Assembly: GCA_035531955.1 (NCBI GenBank)
Contig: DATKRZ010000066.1
Location: forward strand, 5,973-69,972
Origin: Bog-756 sp035531955
GTDB lineage: Bacteria; Actinomycetota; Acidimicrobiia; Acidimicrobiales; RAAP-2
Length of the DNA stretch: 64,000 nt
Reading direction: 5' to 3'
Position numbers and translations under genes: made by a program. The notes under the pieces are model-generated. The model was not told where the DNA came from. It ran no database searches and saw nothing but the letters and a program-made list of their open reading frames with translations. This document shows, piece by piece, positions 9,026 through 18,031 of this stretch. Within the stretch, counting starts at the first letter, position 1. Every line of letters begins with the position of its first letter.

Positions 9026-9921
9026 TGCCGGCCCAGCCCCCGAGGCGGACCCCGGGCCGGCCATCGGACGGACCGGGCGCCCGAGCCTGGTGGACGTGCT
9101 TCGAGCCGATCCACGCCGTGACCTACTTCGCCCCCGAATGCCGGGAGACCCTCATGGCCACGGGGTTGCGCGGCTTCTGGATGGGCTACTTCGCGGCCCG
9201 ATCGGCACCCCTCGGCGCGGCCGGGCCGGCGGTGGTCCAGGCCACCTTCTTCAGTTTCCACGAACGGATGGTGCGCCGATCGATCCCCGACGCCTGGACG
9301 TTCGCCGACCCGTCGTCCATTCTGCGGGCCCGGTCCGCCGGGGCGGCGGCCGCCCTGCGCCGCCTGGCCCCGTCGGTCGACGAGTGGGCCGGGACGCTCA
9401 TCCCCATGCTGGACACGATCGTCGGGGTGGCCGACAGTTCGGGCCGCGCGCTGTTCGGCGCCAACCGCGAGCTCGTAGCGCCCGACGACCCGGTCGAGGC
9501 GCTGTGGCAGGGCTGCACCGACCTGCGCGAGCACCGGGGCGACGGCCACGTGGCCGCGCTCACCGCAAGCGGGCTCGACGGATGCGAGGCACTGGTCCTC
9601 TTCGCCGGCTCGGAAGGCATCGCCGGGTCCGTGTTCCAGACCAGCCGCGGATGGTCCCCTGATGAGTGGGAAGCCGCCCGCGGCCGACTGGAGAGCCGGG
9701 GCCTGATGGAAGGGGCGCATCCGTCCCCGGCCGGCCTCGAGCTGCGTCGCTGGCTCGAACAGGTAACCGATGAGCTGGCCGCCCCACCCTTCGCCTCGCT
9801 GGCGGCGCGGGAGCGGTCGGTGTTGCTCGAGGGCCTGCGCACGGTGACCGGGTCGGTCATCGCCTCCGGCACCATCCCGTTCCCCAATCCCATCGGGTTG
9901 CCGGCGCTGACGCAGGTCTGA
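9025..9921 (+). CDS. SCO6745-family protein (MarR-like helix-turn-helix)
   Basis: 298 residues matching the actinobacterial family typified by Streptomyces SCO6745. Family landmarks are HAVTYFAPE near 31-39, GFWMGYFAARSAPLG near 48-62, LREHRGDGHVAAL near the middle and RGWSPDEWEAA in the C-terminal winged-helix-like part. Function is unknown; the C-terminal half looks like a MarR-type fold. The ATG overlaps the last base of the preceding stop codon, implying co-transcription with the membrane protein. Confidence 0.85.
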   Translation: MPAQPPRRTPGRPSDGPGARAWWTCFEPIHAVTYFAPECRETLMATGLRGFWMGYFAARSAPLGAAGPAVVQATFFSFHERMVRRSIPDAWTFADPSSILRARSAGAAAALRRLAPSVDEWAGTLIPMLDTIVGVADSSGRALFGANRELVAPDDPVEALWQGCTDLREHRGDGHVAALTASGLDGCEALVLFAGSEGIAGSVFQTSRGWSPDEWEAARGRLESRGLMEGAHPSPAGLELRRWLEQVTDELAAPPFASLAARERSVLLEGLRTVTGSVIASGTIPFPNPIGLPALTQV

Positions 9922-9936
9922 GCGGAGCCCGCGGAA

Positions 9937-10443
9937 TCAGGTGTCGAGTGCGAGTCTTGGGGTTCCGTGGTCCTGTTCGAGTTGGAGGAGCGCCCGCTTC
10001 CTCGCCAGGCCGCCCCCGTAGCCGACGAGGGCTCCGCCGGCGCCGATCACCCGGTGGCACGGGACGATGATGCCGATCGGGTTGTGCCCGTTTGCCAGTC
10101 CGACCGCCCGGGCGGCGCCGGGCCGCCCGATCCGCGCTGCCAGCTGGCCGTAGGACCTCGTCTCGGCGTAAGGAATCTCGAGCAGAGCCAGCCACACGCG
10201 TCGCTGGAAGTCGGTTCCGTCGAGGCTGAGGTCGACCGCGAAGACGGACAGCTCAGAGGCGAAGTAGGCATCGAGCTGTTCGACGACGTCACCGAACGCC
10301 CTCGGGTCGTGGCGCCACCGGTGGCGGTCGGACGGGGGATTGGTCTGGCCGTCCATCCACAGGTGGGTGAGGACATCGCCGCGCCCGGCGAGGGTGAGCG
10401 GACCGACCGGGCTGTCCATGGTGCGACAACGGGTCTCGGTCAT
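9937..10443 (-). CDS. ogt: Methylated-DNA--[protein]-cysteine S-methyltransferase
   Basis: Removes methyl groups from O6-methylguanine by irreversible transfer to its own cysteine. 168 residues, standard length for a stand-alone enzyme. The active site PCHRVIG is at 128-134 (acceptor Cys129), with the helix-turn-helix DNA-binding segment just before it (SYGQLAARIGRPGAARAVG) and the conserved NGHNP. The start codon overlaps the stop of the Ada-AlkA gene as ATGA, so the two repair activities are made from one transcript. Confidence 0.95.
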   Translation of the reverse strand: MTETRCRTMDSPVGPLTLAGRGDVLTHLWMDGQTNPPSDRHRWRHDPRAFGDVVEQLDAYFASELSVFAVDLSLDGTDFQRRVWLALLEIPYAETRSYGQLAARIGRPGAARAVGLANGHNPIGIIVPCHRVIGAGGALVGYGGGLARKRALLQLEQDHGTPRLALDT

Positions 10444-11921
10444 GGTCGCGGGCCCGGCGGCCAGTCGTTGATCGGATGGTCGAGTGCCGCCCACAGATAT
10501 TGCACGGCGTAGGCGCGCCACGGGCGCCAGGCGCCGGCCCGATCCGCCAGCCCGGCCGCGGCGGTGGGGAGCCCGAGGAGACCGGCGGCGTTGCGGACGC
10601 CGAGGTCGGTGGCCGGAAAGGCGTCGGGGTCGCCGAAGCCCCGCATGGCGATCATCTCACGGGTCCACGGTCCCACCCCGGCCACCGCCGCCAGCTGGTG
10701 GCGGGCGCGGTCCCAGTCGGTGCCGGGGTCGAGCTCGAGGCCCCCGTCGGCCAGCGCACCGACGAGCGATGCCACACACCGCCGGCGCGCCGTCGGGAGG
10801 CCGAGACCGTCCGGATCGAGAGCCGCCAGCTCGTCGGCCGAAGGGAACAGGTGGGTGAGGCCGCCGCCGGGGTCGGCGATCGGCGTCCCGAACCGCTCGA
10901 CCAGATGGGTGGTGTGGGCGCGCGCTGCGGCGGCGGACACCTGCTGGCCCAGCACCACGCGGATCGCGAGCTCGGCGGCGTCGACGGTACGGGGGATGCG
11001 ACGGCCGGGGATCTTGGCCGCCAGCGGGCCCAGCACCGGGTCGTCGGCCAGGGAGCCGGCCACCGCCTCGGGGTCGGCATCGAGGTCGAGCAGGCCCCGG
11101 CAGCGGGCGATGGCGGTGGGGAGGTCGCGGAAGTCGTCGAGGACCAGTTTGCAGACGATGTGGTCCGGCGTTGGTGCCAGCGAGACGATGCCGTTGCCTC
11201 CGGGCAGGCGGAGCGTGCGGCGGTAGGCCCCGTCGCGGTACTCCTCACAGCCCGGAGTGGCGGTGGCCACGAGATGGCCGAACAGGCTGTCCGGAGTGAA
11301 TGGCACCCGGAACGGGAGGCGGAAGGTGAGCGCATCGGGGGCCGCTGGCGCCGCGTGGCGGCCGGCCCGGGACCGTAGCGAGGTCGGAGTCCCGTCGAAC
11401 ACCAGGCGGACGGTGGCGTTGAACTGCCGGACGCTCGAGAACCCGGCCGCAAAGGCGACGTCAGTGAAGCAGAGTTGGGTGGTCTCGATCAACAGGCGGG
11501 CTGTCTGGGCCCGCTGGGCGCGTGCGAGGGCAAGGGGGCCCGCGCCGACCTCGGCCACCAGGTGGCGCTCCAGCTGACGGGTGCTGTAGCCGAGCCGGCC
11601 GGCGAGCCCGCCGACGCCCTCCCGGTCGACGGTGCCGTCCGCGATCAACCGCATGGCCCGGGCCACGACGTCGCCGCGGACGTTCCATTCCGGAGATCCG
11701 GGCGAGGCATCCGGTCGGCACCGCTTGCAGGCCCGGAACCCGGCGTGCTGCGCGGCGGCCGCCGTCGGGTAGAACCGGACGTTGCGGGCGAACGGGGGCC
11801 GGGCCGGGCAACTCGGCCGGCAGTAGATCCCGGTGGTCTGCACGGCGGTCACGAACCATCCGTCGAAACGGGCGTCCTTGGACTGCACGGCCCGGAAGCA
11901 GCGGTCGAAGTCCTCGTGCAC
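10440..11921 (-). CDS. alkA: Ada regulatory domain fused to AlkA DNA-3-methyladenine glycosylase
   Basis: 493 residues in three parts. The N-Ada zinc domain carries four cysteines (34, 38, 65, 68). An AraC-type helix-turn-helix occupies about 80-185. An AlkA glycosylase makes up the rest, with the helix-hairpin-helix AAVAGVGPWT at about 411-420 and the catalytic aspartate in FPATDLG (Asp439). The Ada module senses methyl-phosphotriesters and activates transcription; AlkA excises alkylated purines. The Ada O6-methylguanine transferase half is absent here and is supplied by the overlapping ogt gene. Autoregulation is likely by analogy with Ada. Confidence 0.95.
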   Translation of the reverse strand: MHEDFDRCFRAVQSKDARFDGWFVTAVQTTGIYCRPSCPARPPFARNVRFYPTAAAAQHAGFRACKRCRPDASPGSPEWNVRGDVVARAMRLIADGTVDREGVGGLAGRLGYSTRQLERHLVAEVGAGPLALARAQRAQTARLLIETTQLCFTDVAFAAGFSSVRQFNATVRLVFDGTPTSLRSRAGRHAAPAAPDALTFRLPFRVPFTPDSLFGHLVATATPGCEEYRDGAYRRTLRLPGGNGIVSLAPTPDHIVCKLVLDDFRDLPTAIARCRGLLDLDADPEAVAGSLADDPVLGPLAAKIPGRRIPRTVDAAELAIRVVLGQQVSAAAARAHTTHLVERFGTPIADPGGGLTHLFPSADELAALDPDGLGLPTARRRCVASLVGALADGGLELDPGTDWDRARHQLAAVAGVGPWTREMIAMRGFGDPDAFPATDLGVRNAAGLLGLPTAAAGLADRAGAWRPWRAYAVQYLWAALDHPINDWPPGPRP

Positions 11922-12020
11922 CCGGACAGCCTCTCATCGGGTGGGCCGCCTGACTGGCGGAAATCCGACATCAGGGTCGGGCCCGGCGACCGTCGGCCGG
12001 CCCGGCCCGACCACCTGGTC

Positions 12021-12092
12021 TCGGTGTCTCGGAGTCTCGGAGTCTCGGAGTCTCGGAGTCTCGGAGTCTCGGAGTCTCGGAGTCTCGGAGTC
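12021..12092. repeat. Nine-unit 8-bp microsatellite (TCGGAGTC)n
   Basis: Eight perfect units from 12029 to 12092 preceded by one variant unit (TCGGTGTC) at 12021. The unit length is not a multiple of three. On the minus strand the array starts within the stop codon of the lysyltransferase fusion gene and ends about 100 bases upstream of the Ada-AlkA start, so a change in copy number would alter spacing in the ada leader but not the protein. Confidence 0.97.
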
Positions 12093-15000
12093 AGGCCGCC
12101 GAGCCCGGTGGTCCCGGCACCGCCGAGGGAGGCCGGTGGCCGCCGACGCCCTCGACGGGCGGTCCGTCCGGGCCCGACCATTGCGCTCCGTCCCCGTCCC
12201 CGTCCCCGTCCCACGGGCCGAACCCGGCGATGAAGGCTTCGGTGTCGCGCTGGGCGGCCACCATGCGCTTTTCCGCTCCCGCCGCCAGCAGCCGGCCGAG
12301 GACGGGGATCTCCCACAGCGACTCGGCCCGCAGGATGGCCATGACCACCGGAACGAGGTGCTCGGCGGTGTCGAAGACGACGTAGCGCGGAAGCCATTCG
12401 GGCTCGTACTTGGCGTTGAAGCGCCACAGCGACTCGATCTGGGCGAAGTTCGACAGACGCTTCAGAAACCACCGCTCGGCCCGTTGCACGGTCCCGTCCC
12501 CCTTGTCCCCCGACAAGGTCGATCGCAGGGCGGCGAAGTTGAGGCTGAGGCCCTCGTAGCCACCCTCCCTCAGATGCTCGATGGTCGAGCACAACGCGAA
12601 GTCCAAGAGCCCGTTGGGATGGTTGCCGGGATCGCGCCGCATGAGGTCGAGGGAGTAGCCGTTGATGCCCGGGGCGGGCACGAACTGGCACATGGCGGCC
12701 GCCGCCCCGTCCGGACCCCTGACCACGGCCAGGAGCAGGCCGGTGTCCCTCGGGTCGAACACCCGCCCGAGCATCATCGAGAAGCCCCGTTCGTGCTCCC
12801 CCTGCCGGCTCAGGCCCATGAGCGCGGTCAGCTCCCCGGAGAGGGCGAGGTCGAGGTGTGCCGGATCGTGGAAACTGGCGGAGTAGCCGTGCTTCTTGAT
12901 CCGGTTGAAGGCTTGACGCAGCCCCTTCATGTCTCCACCGGCCAAGGTGAAGGGTTGGACATTCACCACCGCCTCGTCCCCGAGATAGATGTTGTGCATC
13001 CCCGAATCGCGGTAGATGGAGAGCCAGTCCTCGCCGGCTCCCATGACCGAGGTGACCCAGCCGTGGCTGTCGGCGAACCGGCGGAAGGCGCCCCACACCT
13101 GTTCGCGTTCGTTCCGGGGCCCGATGGGGTCGGGGGAGACCAGGCACACCCCGCCGTAGACGGCGTACGCCACCAGGCTGTCCCGGTGGAAGAACCACTT
13201 CTTGTCGGATCGGAGGGCGAAGTAGTCGAGGGTCGAGGTGCCGTGGCGGCGCACGATGTCGCGGGCCCGGAATTCGGCGGCCCGACCCGACGTGAGGCGC
13301 CGGTCGACCACCGGCCGGGTGAAGAGGAACAGGGTCACCGCCACCATGGACAGGCCGACGGCCAGGAGGCTGGGGGCGAGGAACCGGTCCGCCCGATGGG
13401 GCAGGGGGACGGTCCTGATGCCGACCAGCCGCTCGGACACCGCCCACAGCGCCGTCCACCACGGGATGTGCGGGTGCCGGTGGTGACCGACGTGGGTGAA
13501 GACCTCGATGGAGACGGTGGTGAGCAGCGTCATGCCCACCACCCCGATGCCGAGGGCGATCAGGGCCGAGCGCAGCGACGACGAGTCGGATGCCGCCTGG
13601 AAGTCCCGCCGACAGGTGATCAGCAGGATCAGGACGGCCAGCGCCATGGCCGACTCCTCGACGTCGGCGCCGGCGATGAGGTGGAGGATGATGGTGCCGG
13701 AAAGCAGGGCGACGGCCACCCTCCAGGCCCGGCGCTGCCCCCGCAGGATGCCCCTACCCAGCGCCACCAGCGCCAGGCCGGCCATGGCGATCAGGGCACC
13801 GGCGGCCACGCTGGCCCGCAAGGGGAGATACTCGAGGACGACGTGCAGGCGTCCGCGCAATGGCGGCGTGACGGCGTCGAGGAGGTCGATGATCCCGGCG
13901 AACAGGATCGCCGCCGATGCCAGGCGCCGCACTCGCCGGGTGCGCCGGTGGACCAGGAGGAGGTCCGGCGCCGACGGCCACGATTCGCCCATCGGATAGG
14001 AGGCCACCAGCGAGGGGTGGAGGCTGTGGACGCTCCGTCCCCGGGTGATCAACCGCTCGAGGAGGTTCGGGGAGCGCAGCTCGTTGCGCGCCAACAGCAT
14101 CCGGACGTGCAACTCCGCCCCGGTCTCGAGCTCGACCCAGCTGACCCGTTGGTTGTCCAGGAAGACAGGAGGGAGCCCCAACCTGCCGCGGTGTTCCTCG
14201 ACCACCTCGGCGGTGGCCCCGACGTTGGCGTAGAACCCGATGCCGAGGTGGGTGAGCTCTGACTGGAAGGTGGCCGCGGTGATGAGTCCTGCGTATCCCC
14301 GGCCCACCAGCCGGCGGGCGGCGTCCCGGGCGGTGTCGTTGGCCGCCGCCCCCGACTGGACGGACTCCAGCGAGCCTCCACCCAGGATCGACCACATCCG
14401 CCGGCTGAGCAGCCCCAGCACCAGCGCCATGACCGCCAGCACCACCAGGGCCACCAGCAGGGCGATGACGATCTGATCGCCGAAGTCGGCCTGGTGGGCG
14501 ACCCGGATGGCCCGGGCCGCGGTGCCCGATCCGATGTGCCCCAGCACCCAGGGGGTGACCGCCACCCGCAGCAGGGCAGCCACGACGAAAGGGGCCAGCA
14601 GCCACCAGGCATAGCGACCGAGACGGCGGTACAGGGTGCGCGAGACCACGAACCGAGACAGGGCCGACGGATCGCTCAGCCGGTTGAGCCCGACCAGCCA
14701 GGCGGCGTCGGCGGTGGACCGCTCGGCCAGCGAGTGCCATCCCCTGCCGGCCGACGAGGGGCCGATGATCCCGGGCTTCGCATCGGCGGCGGGGTCGAAC
14801 TCGGTCTCGGGCCCGCTGCACCCGGCGGCGTAGGCGTGTTCGCCGGGCTCCACCCGCACCACCCGCACACCGGTGGCGGTGTGGAGGTGGAGGTCGACCG
14901 GTCCGAGCTGTTCGACACCCCGGGCCTTCATCGTCTCGAGGATGTCCGGATCCGCCTCGAGGCCCGGCTCGTGGGTGCCGGTCTGGCGGACCACCCGCCG

Positions 15001-15357
15001 CTCCTCGGCGCCGGCGAACCGGGCCAGCGCCCCACCCAGCGCCGGGTGGGCCCCGAGGGCCCGCTGCGCCTCGGACGCCGGCGAGTCGCAGCCGGTGAAG
15101 TCGAACAGGTTTCCGGCGATGATCAGGATGCCCGGACCGTCCCAGGTGTCGAGGGCGCGGGCCACCTCGGCGCTGACCGCCGTCGAGGTCGGGGTCGCCT
15201 CCGGGGTCAGGAGCAGATCGCTCACCACCATGACCCGGCGACCGAGGGGGACCTCGACCCGGGTGGCACCGGGCTCGGGAGAGAACCCGGTGGACTCGAT
15301 GCCCGGCGTCGGACCGTCAGGCCCGAGCCCCTCGGTCGGGTGGGTGGTCGTAGTCAC
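12091..15357 (-). CDS. Degenerate metallophosphoesterase fused to phosphatidylglycerol lysyltransferase-type (DUF2156) domain
   Basis: 1088 residues. The N-terminal 200 or so look like a calcineurin-type phosphoesterase whose metal motifs have drifted: SDLLL at 46-50 where SDLHL is usual, AGNLFDF at 81-87 where a GD is expected, and GTHE at 127-130 in place of GNHD. Multiple transmembrane segments lie between about 245 and 680, followed by a C-terminal DUF2156 domain (about 690-1040) with typical stretches such as RSDKKWFFHRDS and GYSASFHDPAHLDL. DUF2156 is the MprF/LysX catalytic domain that transfers an amino acid from tRNA to phosphatidylglycerol. No lysyl-tRNA synthetase domain is attached. 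The tail carries a DG dipeptide repeat. Confidence 0.85.
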   Translation of the reverse strand: MTTTTHPTEGLGPDGPTPGIESTGFSPEPGATRVEVPLGRRVMVVSDLLLTPEATPTSTAVSAEVARALDTWDGPGILIIAGNLFDFTGCDSPASEAQRALGAHPALGGALARFAGAEERRVVRQTGTHEPGLEADPDILETMKARGVEQLGPVDLHLHTATGVRVVRVEPGEHAYAAGCSGPETEFDPAADAKPGIIGPSSAGRGWHSLAERSTADAAWLVGLNRLSDPSALSRFVVSRTLYRRLGRYAWWLLAPFVVAALLRVAVTPWVLGHIGSGTAARAIRVAHQADFGDQIVIALLVALVVLAVMALVLGLLSRRMWSILGGGSLESVQSGAAANDTARDAARRLVGRGYAGLITAATFQSELTHLGIGFYANVGATAEVVEEHRGRLGLPPVFLDNQRVSWVELETGAELHVRMLLARNELRSPNLLERLITRGRSVHSLHPSLVASYPMGESWPSAPDLLLVHRRTRRVRRLASAAILFAGIIDLLDAVTPPLRGRLHVVLEYLPLRASVAAGALIAMAGLALVALGRGILRGQRRAWRVAVALLSGTIILHLIAGADVEESAMALAVLILLITCRRDFQAASDSSSLRSALIALGIGVVGMTLLTTVSIEVFTHVGHHRHPHIPWWTALWAVSERLVGIRTVPLPHRADRFLAPSLLAVGLSMVAVTLFLFTRPVVDRRLTSGRAAEFRARDIVRRHGTSTLDYFALRSDKKWFFHRDSLVAYAVYGGVCLVSPDPIGPRNEREQVWGAFRRFADSHGWVTSVMGAGEDWLSIYRDSGMHNIYLGDEAVVNVQPFTLAGGDMKGLRQAFNRIKKHGYSASFHDPAHLDLALSGELTALMGLSRQGEHERGFSMMLGRVFDPRDTGLLLAVVRGPDGAAAAMCQFVPAPGINGYSLDLMRRDPGNHPNGLLDFALCSTIEHLREGGYEGLSLNFAALRSTLSGDKGDGTVQRAERWFLKRLSNFAQIESLWRFNAKYEPEWLPRYVVFDTAEHLVPVVMAILRAESLWEIPVLGRLLAAGAEKRMVAAQRDTEAFIAGFGPWDGDGDGDGAQWSGPDGPPVEGVGGHRPPSAVPGPPGSAA

Positions 15358-15441
15358 AGCCCCTCCATCGTAGAGTCAAGCCACCGTTAAGCTGGGTCAG
15401 GTCCGGGGGACCTCTGCGCCATCGGTGAAAGAAGGGGAGCG

Positions 15442-17478
15442 ATGCCAGACGAGGCAGCGGAGCACCTGGCCGGGGAGTCCTCGTCCGGTGCCGAGGCCAC
15501 CATCGAGGACTATTTCTCCGAGAGCAGGGTCTTCCCCCCTTCCGAGGAGTTCCGGAGCCGCGCCGTACTGGCCGATGCCGGCGTCTACGAGCGGGCCTCG
15601 GCGGAGGGCCCCGACTTCTGGGCGGAGCAGGCCGGCGCACTCGACTGGTTCCGGACCTGGGACTCCGTGGTCGAGTGGAAGCTGCCATTTGCCCGATGGT
15701 TCGACGGTGGCACGCTGAACGTGTCCTACAACTGCCTCGACCGCCATGTGGCCGCCGGACGCGAGGACAAGGTTGCCTTCCACTGGGAGGGCGAGCCGGG
15801 CGACACCCGCACCATCACCTACGGCCAGCTCCTCATCGACGTGTCGCGCTTCGCCAACCTATTGCGAGGACTGGGCGTGGGACGGGGCGACCGGGTGGCC
15901 GTCTACATGCCGATGATCCCCGAACTCCCGGTGGCCATGCTGGCCTGCACCCGGATCGGGGCCGTCCACTCGGTGGTGTTCGGGGGGTTCTCGTCCGAGG
16001 CTCTCCGCGACAGGATCCTCGATGCGCAGGCGCGGGTGGTGGTCACCGCTGACGGTGGATGGCGGCGGGGTGCGCCGGTGGCGCTGAAGGCCAACGTGGA
16101 CGCGGCCGTCATCGCGTCGCCCTGTGTCGAGCACGTCGTGGTGGCCAGGCGGACCACGGCGGAGGCCGCCGACGGGCCGCCGATGGCCCCTGGCCGTGAC
16201 CATTGGTGGGACGATCTGCTGAGCGGGGCGGACGACGCCGCCGGCGGGCCGCCCTCGGACCGTTGCGAGCCCGAGCACATGGCCGCCGAGGACCTCCTGT
16301 TCATCCTCTACACCTCGGGCACGACGGCCGCCCCCAAGGGCATCATGCACACGACCGGCGGATACCTCACCCAGGTGGCGTACACCCACCGCGTGGTCTT
16401 CGACCTCCATCCCGAACAGGACGTGTACTGGTGCGCCGCCGACATCGGCTGGGTCACCGGCCACAGCTACATCGTGTACGGGCCGCTGGCCAACGGCGCC
16501 ACCTCGGTGCTGTACGAGGGGACGCCCGACTTCCCCGACCGCGACCGGTGGTGGTCGATCATCGAGCGGTACGGCGTGACCATCCTCTACACCGCCCCGA
16601 CCGCCATCCGCACGTTCATGAAGTGGGGAACGCAGTACCCCGAGCGTCACGACCTGACCTCGCTGCGCGTCCTCGGTTCGGTGGGGGAGCCCATCAACCC
16701 CGAGGCGTGGATGTGGTACTCGACGCACATCGGCGGGGGTGGGTGCCCGGTGGTGGACACCTGGTGGCAGACCGAGACCGGTGGCATCATGATCGCCCCG
16801 CTGCCGGGGATCACCGCCACCAAGCCGGGGTCGGCCACCCTTCCCCTGCCGGGGATCGCCGCCGAGGTGGTGGACGAACAGGGCGCCCGGGTCGACAAGG
16901 GCGGCGGCTACCTCACCCTGACCGAGCCGTGGCCGTCGATGACCCGGGGCATTTACGGCGATCCGGAGCGCTACCGGGAAACCTACTGGAGCCGCTTCGA
17001 GGGCAGGTACTTCGCCGGGGACGGCGCCAAGGTGGACGAGGACGGCTACTTCTGGCTGCTCGGTCGGGTCGACGACGTGATGAACGTCTCGGGCCACCGC
17101 ATCTCGACCACCGAGGTGGAGTCGGCGCTGGTCGACCATCCGGCGGTGGCCGAGTCGGCGGTGGTCGGCGCCAGCGACCCGACCTCGGGTCAGGCCATCG
17201 TGGCCTTCGTCACCCTGCGGGCCGATGCCGGCGAGCCGAACGACGAGCGGGGCCAGGAGCTGCGGGCCCATGTGGCTGCGAAGATCGGCGCCATCGCCCG
17301 GCCCAGGACGATCATCTTCACCGACGAGCTGCCGAAGACCCGCAGCGGCAAGATCATGCGGCGGCTCCTGGGCGACGTGGCCGAGGGCCGCAAGCTCGGC
17401 GATACCACCACCCTGGCCGACCCGGCGGTGGTGGACGAGATCCGGCGTCTGGCGGCGATCTCGCCGACCAACGAGTGA
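15442..17478 (+). CDS. acsA: Acetyl-CoA synthetase
   Basis: Activates acetate with ATP and CoA through acetyl-AMP. 678 residues, close to the usual 650. Visible motifs are the P-loop YTSGTTAAPKG (an Ala replaces the common Gly of TGxPKG), the core DTWWQTETGG, the hinge-side YFWLLGRVDDVMNVSGHR, and the C-terminal PKTRSGKIMRR that carries the lysine regulated by acetylation in this family. A good ribosome binding site (AAGGGGAG) precedes the ATG. The stop overlaps the next gene. Propionate is a possible alternative substrate. Confidence 0.95.
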   Translation: MPDEAAEHLAGESSSGAEATIEDYFSESRVFPPSEEFRSRAVLADAGVYERASAEGPDFWAEQAGALDWFRTWDSVVEWKLPFARWFDGGTLNVSYNCLDRHVAAGREDKVAFHWEGEPGDTRTITYGQLLIDVSRFANLLRGLGVGRGDRVAVYMPMIPELPVAMLACTRIGAVHSVVFGGFSSEALRDRILDAQARVVVTADGGWRRGAPVALKANVDAAVIASPCVEHVVVARRTTAEAADGPPMAPGRDHWWDDLLSGADDAAGGPPSDRCEPEHMAAEDLLFILYTSGTTAAPKGIMHTTGGYLTQVAYTHRVVFDLHPEQDVYWCAADIGWVTGHSYIVYGPLANGATSVLYEGTPDFPDRDRWWSIIERYGVTILYTAPTAIRTFMKWGTQYPERHDLTSLRVLGSVGEPINPEAWMWYSTHIGGGGCPVVDTWWQTETGGIMIAPLPGITATKPGSATLPLPGIAAEVVDEQGARVDKGGGYLTLTEPWPSMTRGIYGDPERYRETYWSRFEGRYFAGDGAKVDEDGYFWLLGRVDDVMNVSGHRISTTEVESALVDHPAVAESAVVGASDPTSGQAIVAFVTLRADAGEPNDERGQELRAHVAAKIGAIARPRTIIFTDELPKTRSGKIMRRLLGDVAEGRKLGDTTTLADPAVVDEIRRLAAISPTNE

Positions 17479-17972
17479 GCCCGGCTGCCGGTCCGCCCAA
17501 CTGGGCGTGGCGGGAGGCGCCGCTCCGATCGCCGGGCGAGGCAGTGGTCTTCGATGTGGACGGGGTGCTGTCCGACGCGGTCGGGCGCCAGCACTTCCTC
17601 GAGCGGGGCCGCCGCGACTGGGACCGCTTCTTCGACGCCTGCGGCGACGACCCGGTCATCGAGGAGCTGGCCCGCGTCCTGGAGCTCCTCGACTCCCGCC
17701 TCCAGGTGATCCTCCTCACCGGCCGGCCCATGCGGGTGCAGCCCCAGACCCTGGCCTGGCTGGAGCGGTACGGGCTCCGGTGGGACCTCCTGGTCATGCG
17801 GGCCCGGGGAGACTACGCCCAGGTCACTTGGTTCAAGCGGGACAGCGTGGAGGAGTTGCGGTCCTTCGGATTCGACCTGCGGCTGGCCTTCGAGGACGAC
17901 CCCAACAACTTCGCCATGTTCCACGGCGAAGGGATTCCCTGCGTCTACATCCACTCGGGGTACTACGAGTAG
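17475..17972 (+). CDS. HAD-superfamily phosphatase (polynucleotide-kinase-3'-phosphatase-like)
   Basis: 165 residues starting at a GTG that overlaps the acsA stop (GTGA). HAD motifs are in order: FDVDGVLSD (nucleophile Asp), LLTGRP (motif II), the Lys of WFKRDSVEEL (motif III) and AFEDDPNN (motif IV acidic pair). The spacing and the TGRP signature resemble the phosphatase domain of polynucleotide kinases, but the substrate is unknown. Coupling to acsA suggests co-expression only. Confidence 0.85.
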   Translation: MSPAAGPPNWAWREAPLRSPGEAVVFDVDGVLSDAVGRQHFLERGRRDWDRFFDACGDDPVIEELARVLELLDSRLQVILLTGRPMRVQPQTLAWLERYGLRWDLLVMRARGDYAQVTWFKRDSVEELRSFGFDLRLAFEDDPNNFAMFHGEGIPCVYIHSGYYE

Positions 17973-18031
17973 GAGGGTCGAGGCGGGCCTGGGGTGCAGG
18001 TGGGTCGTCGATGCGCCCGGTGTCGCCCCAC

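Noticed and set aside
12021..12092. CRISPR array
   Set aside because: Units are 8 bp and contiguous with no spacers, and no cas genes are nearby.
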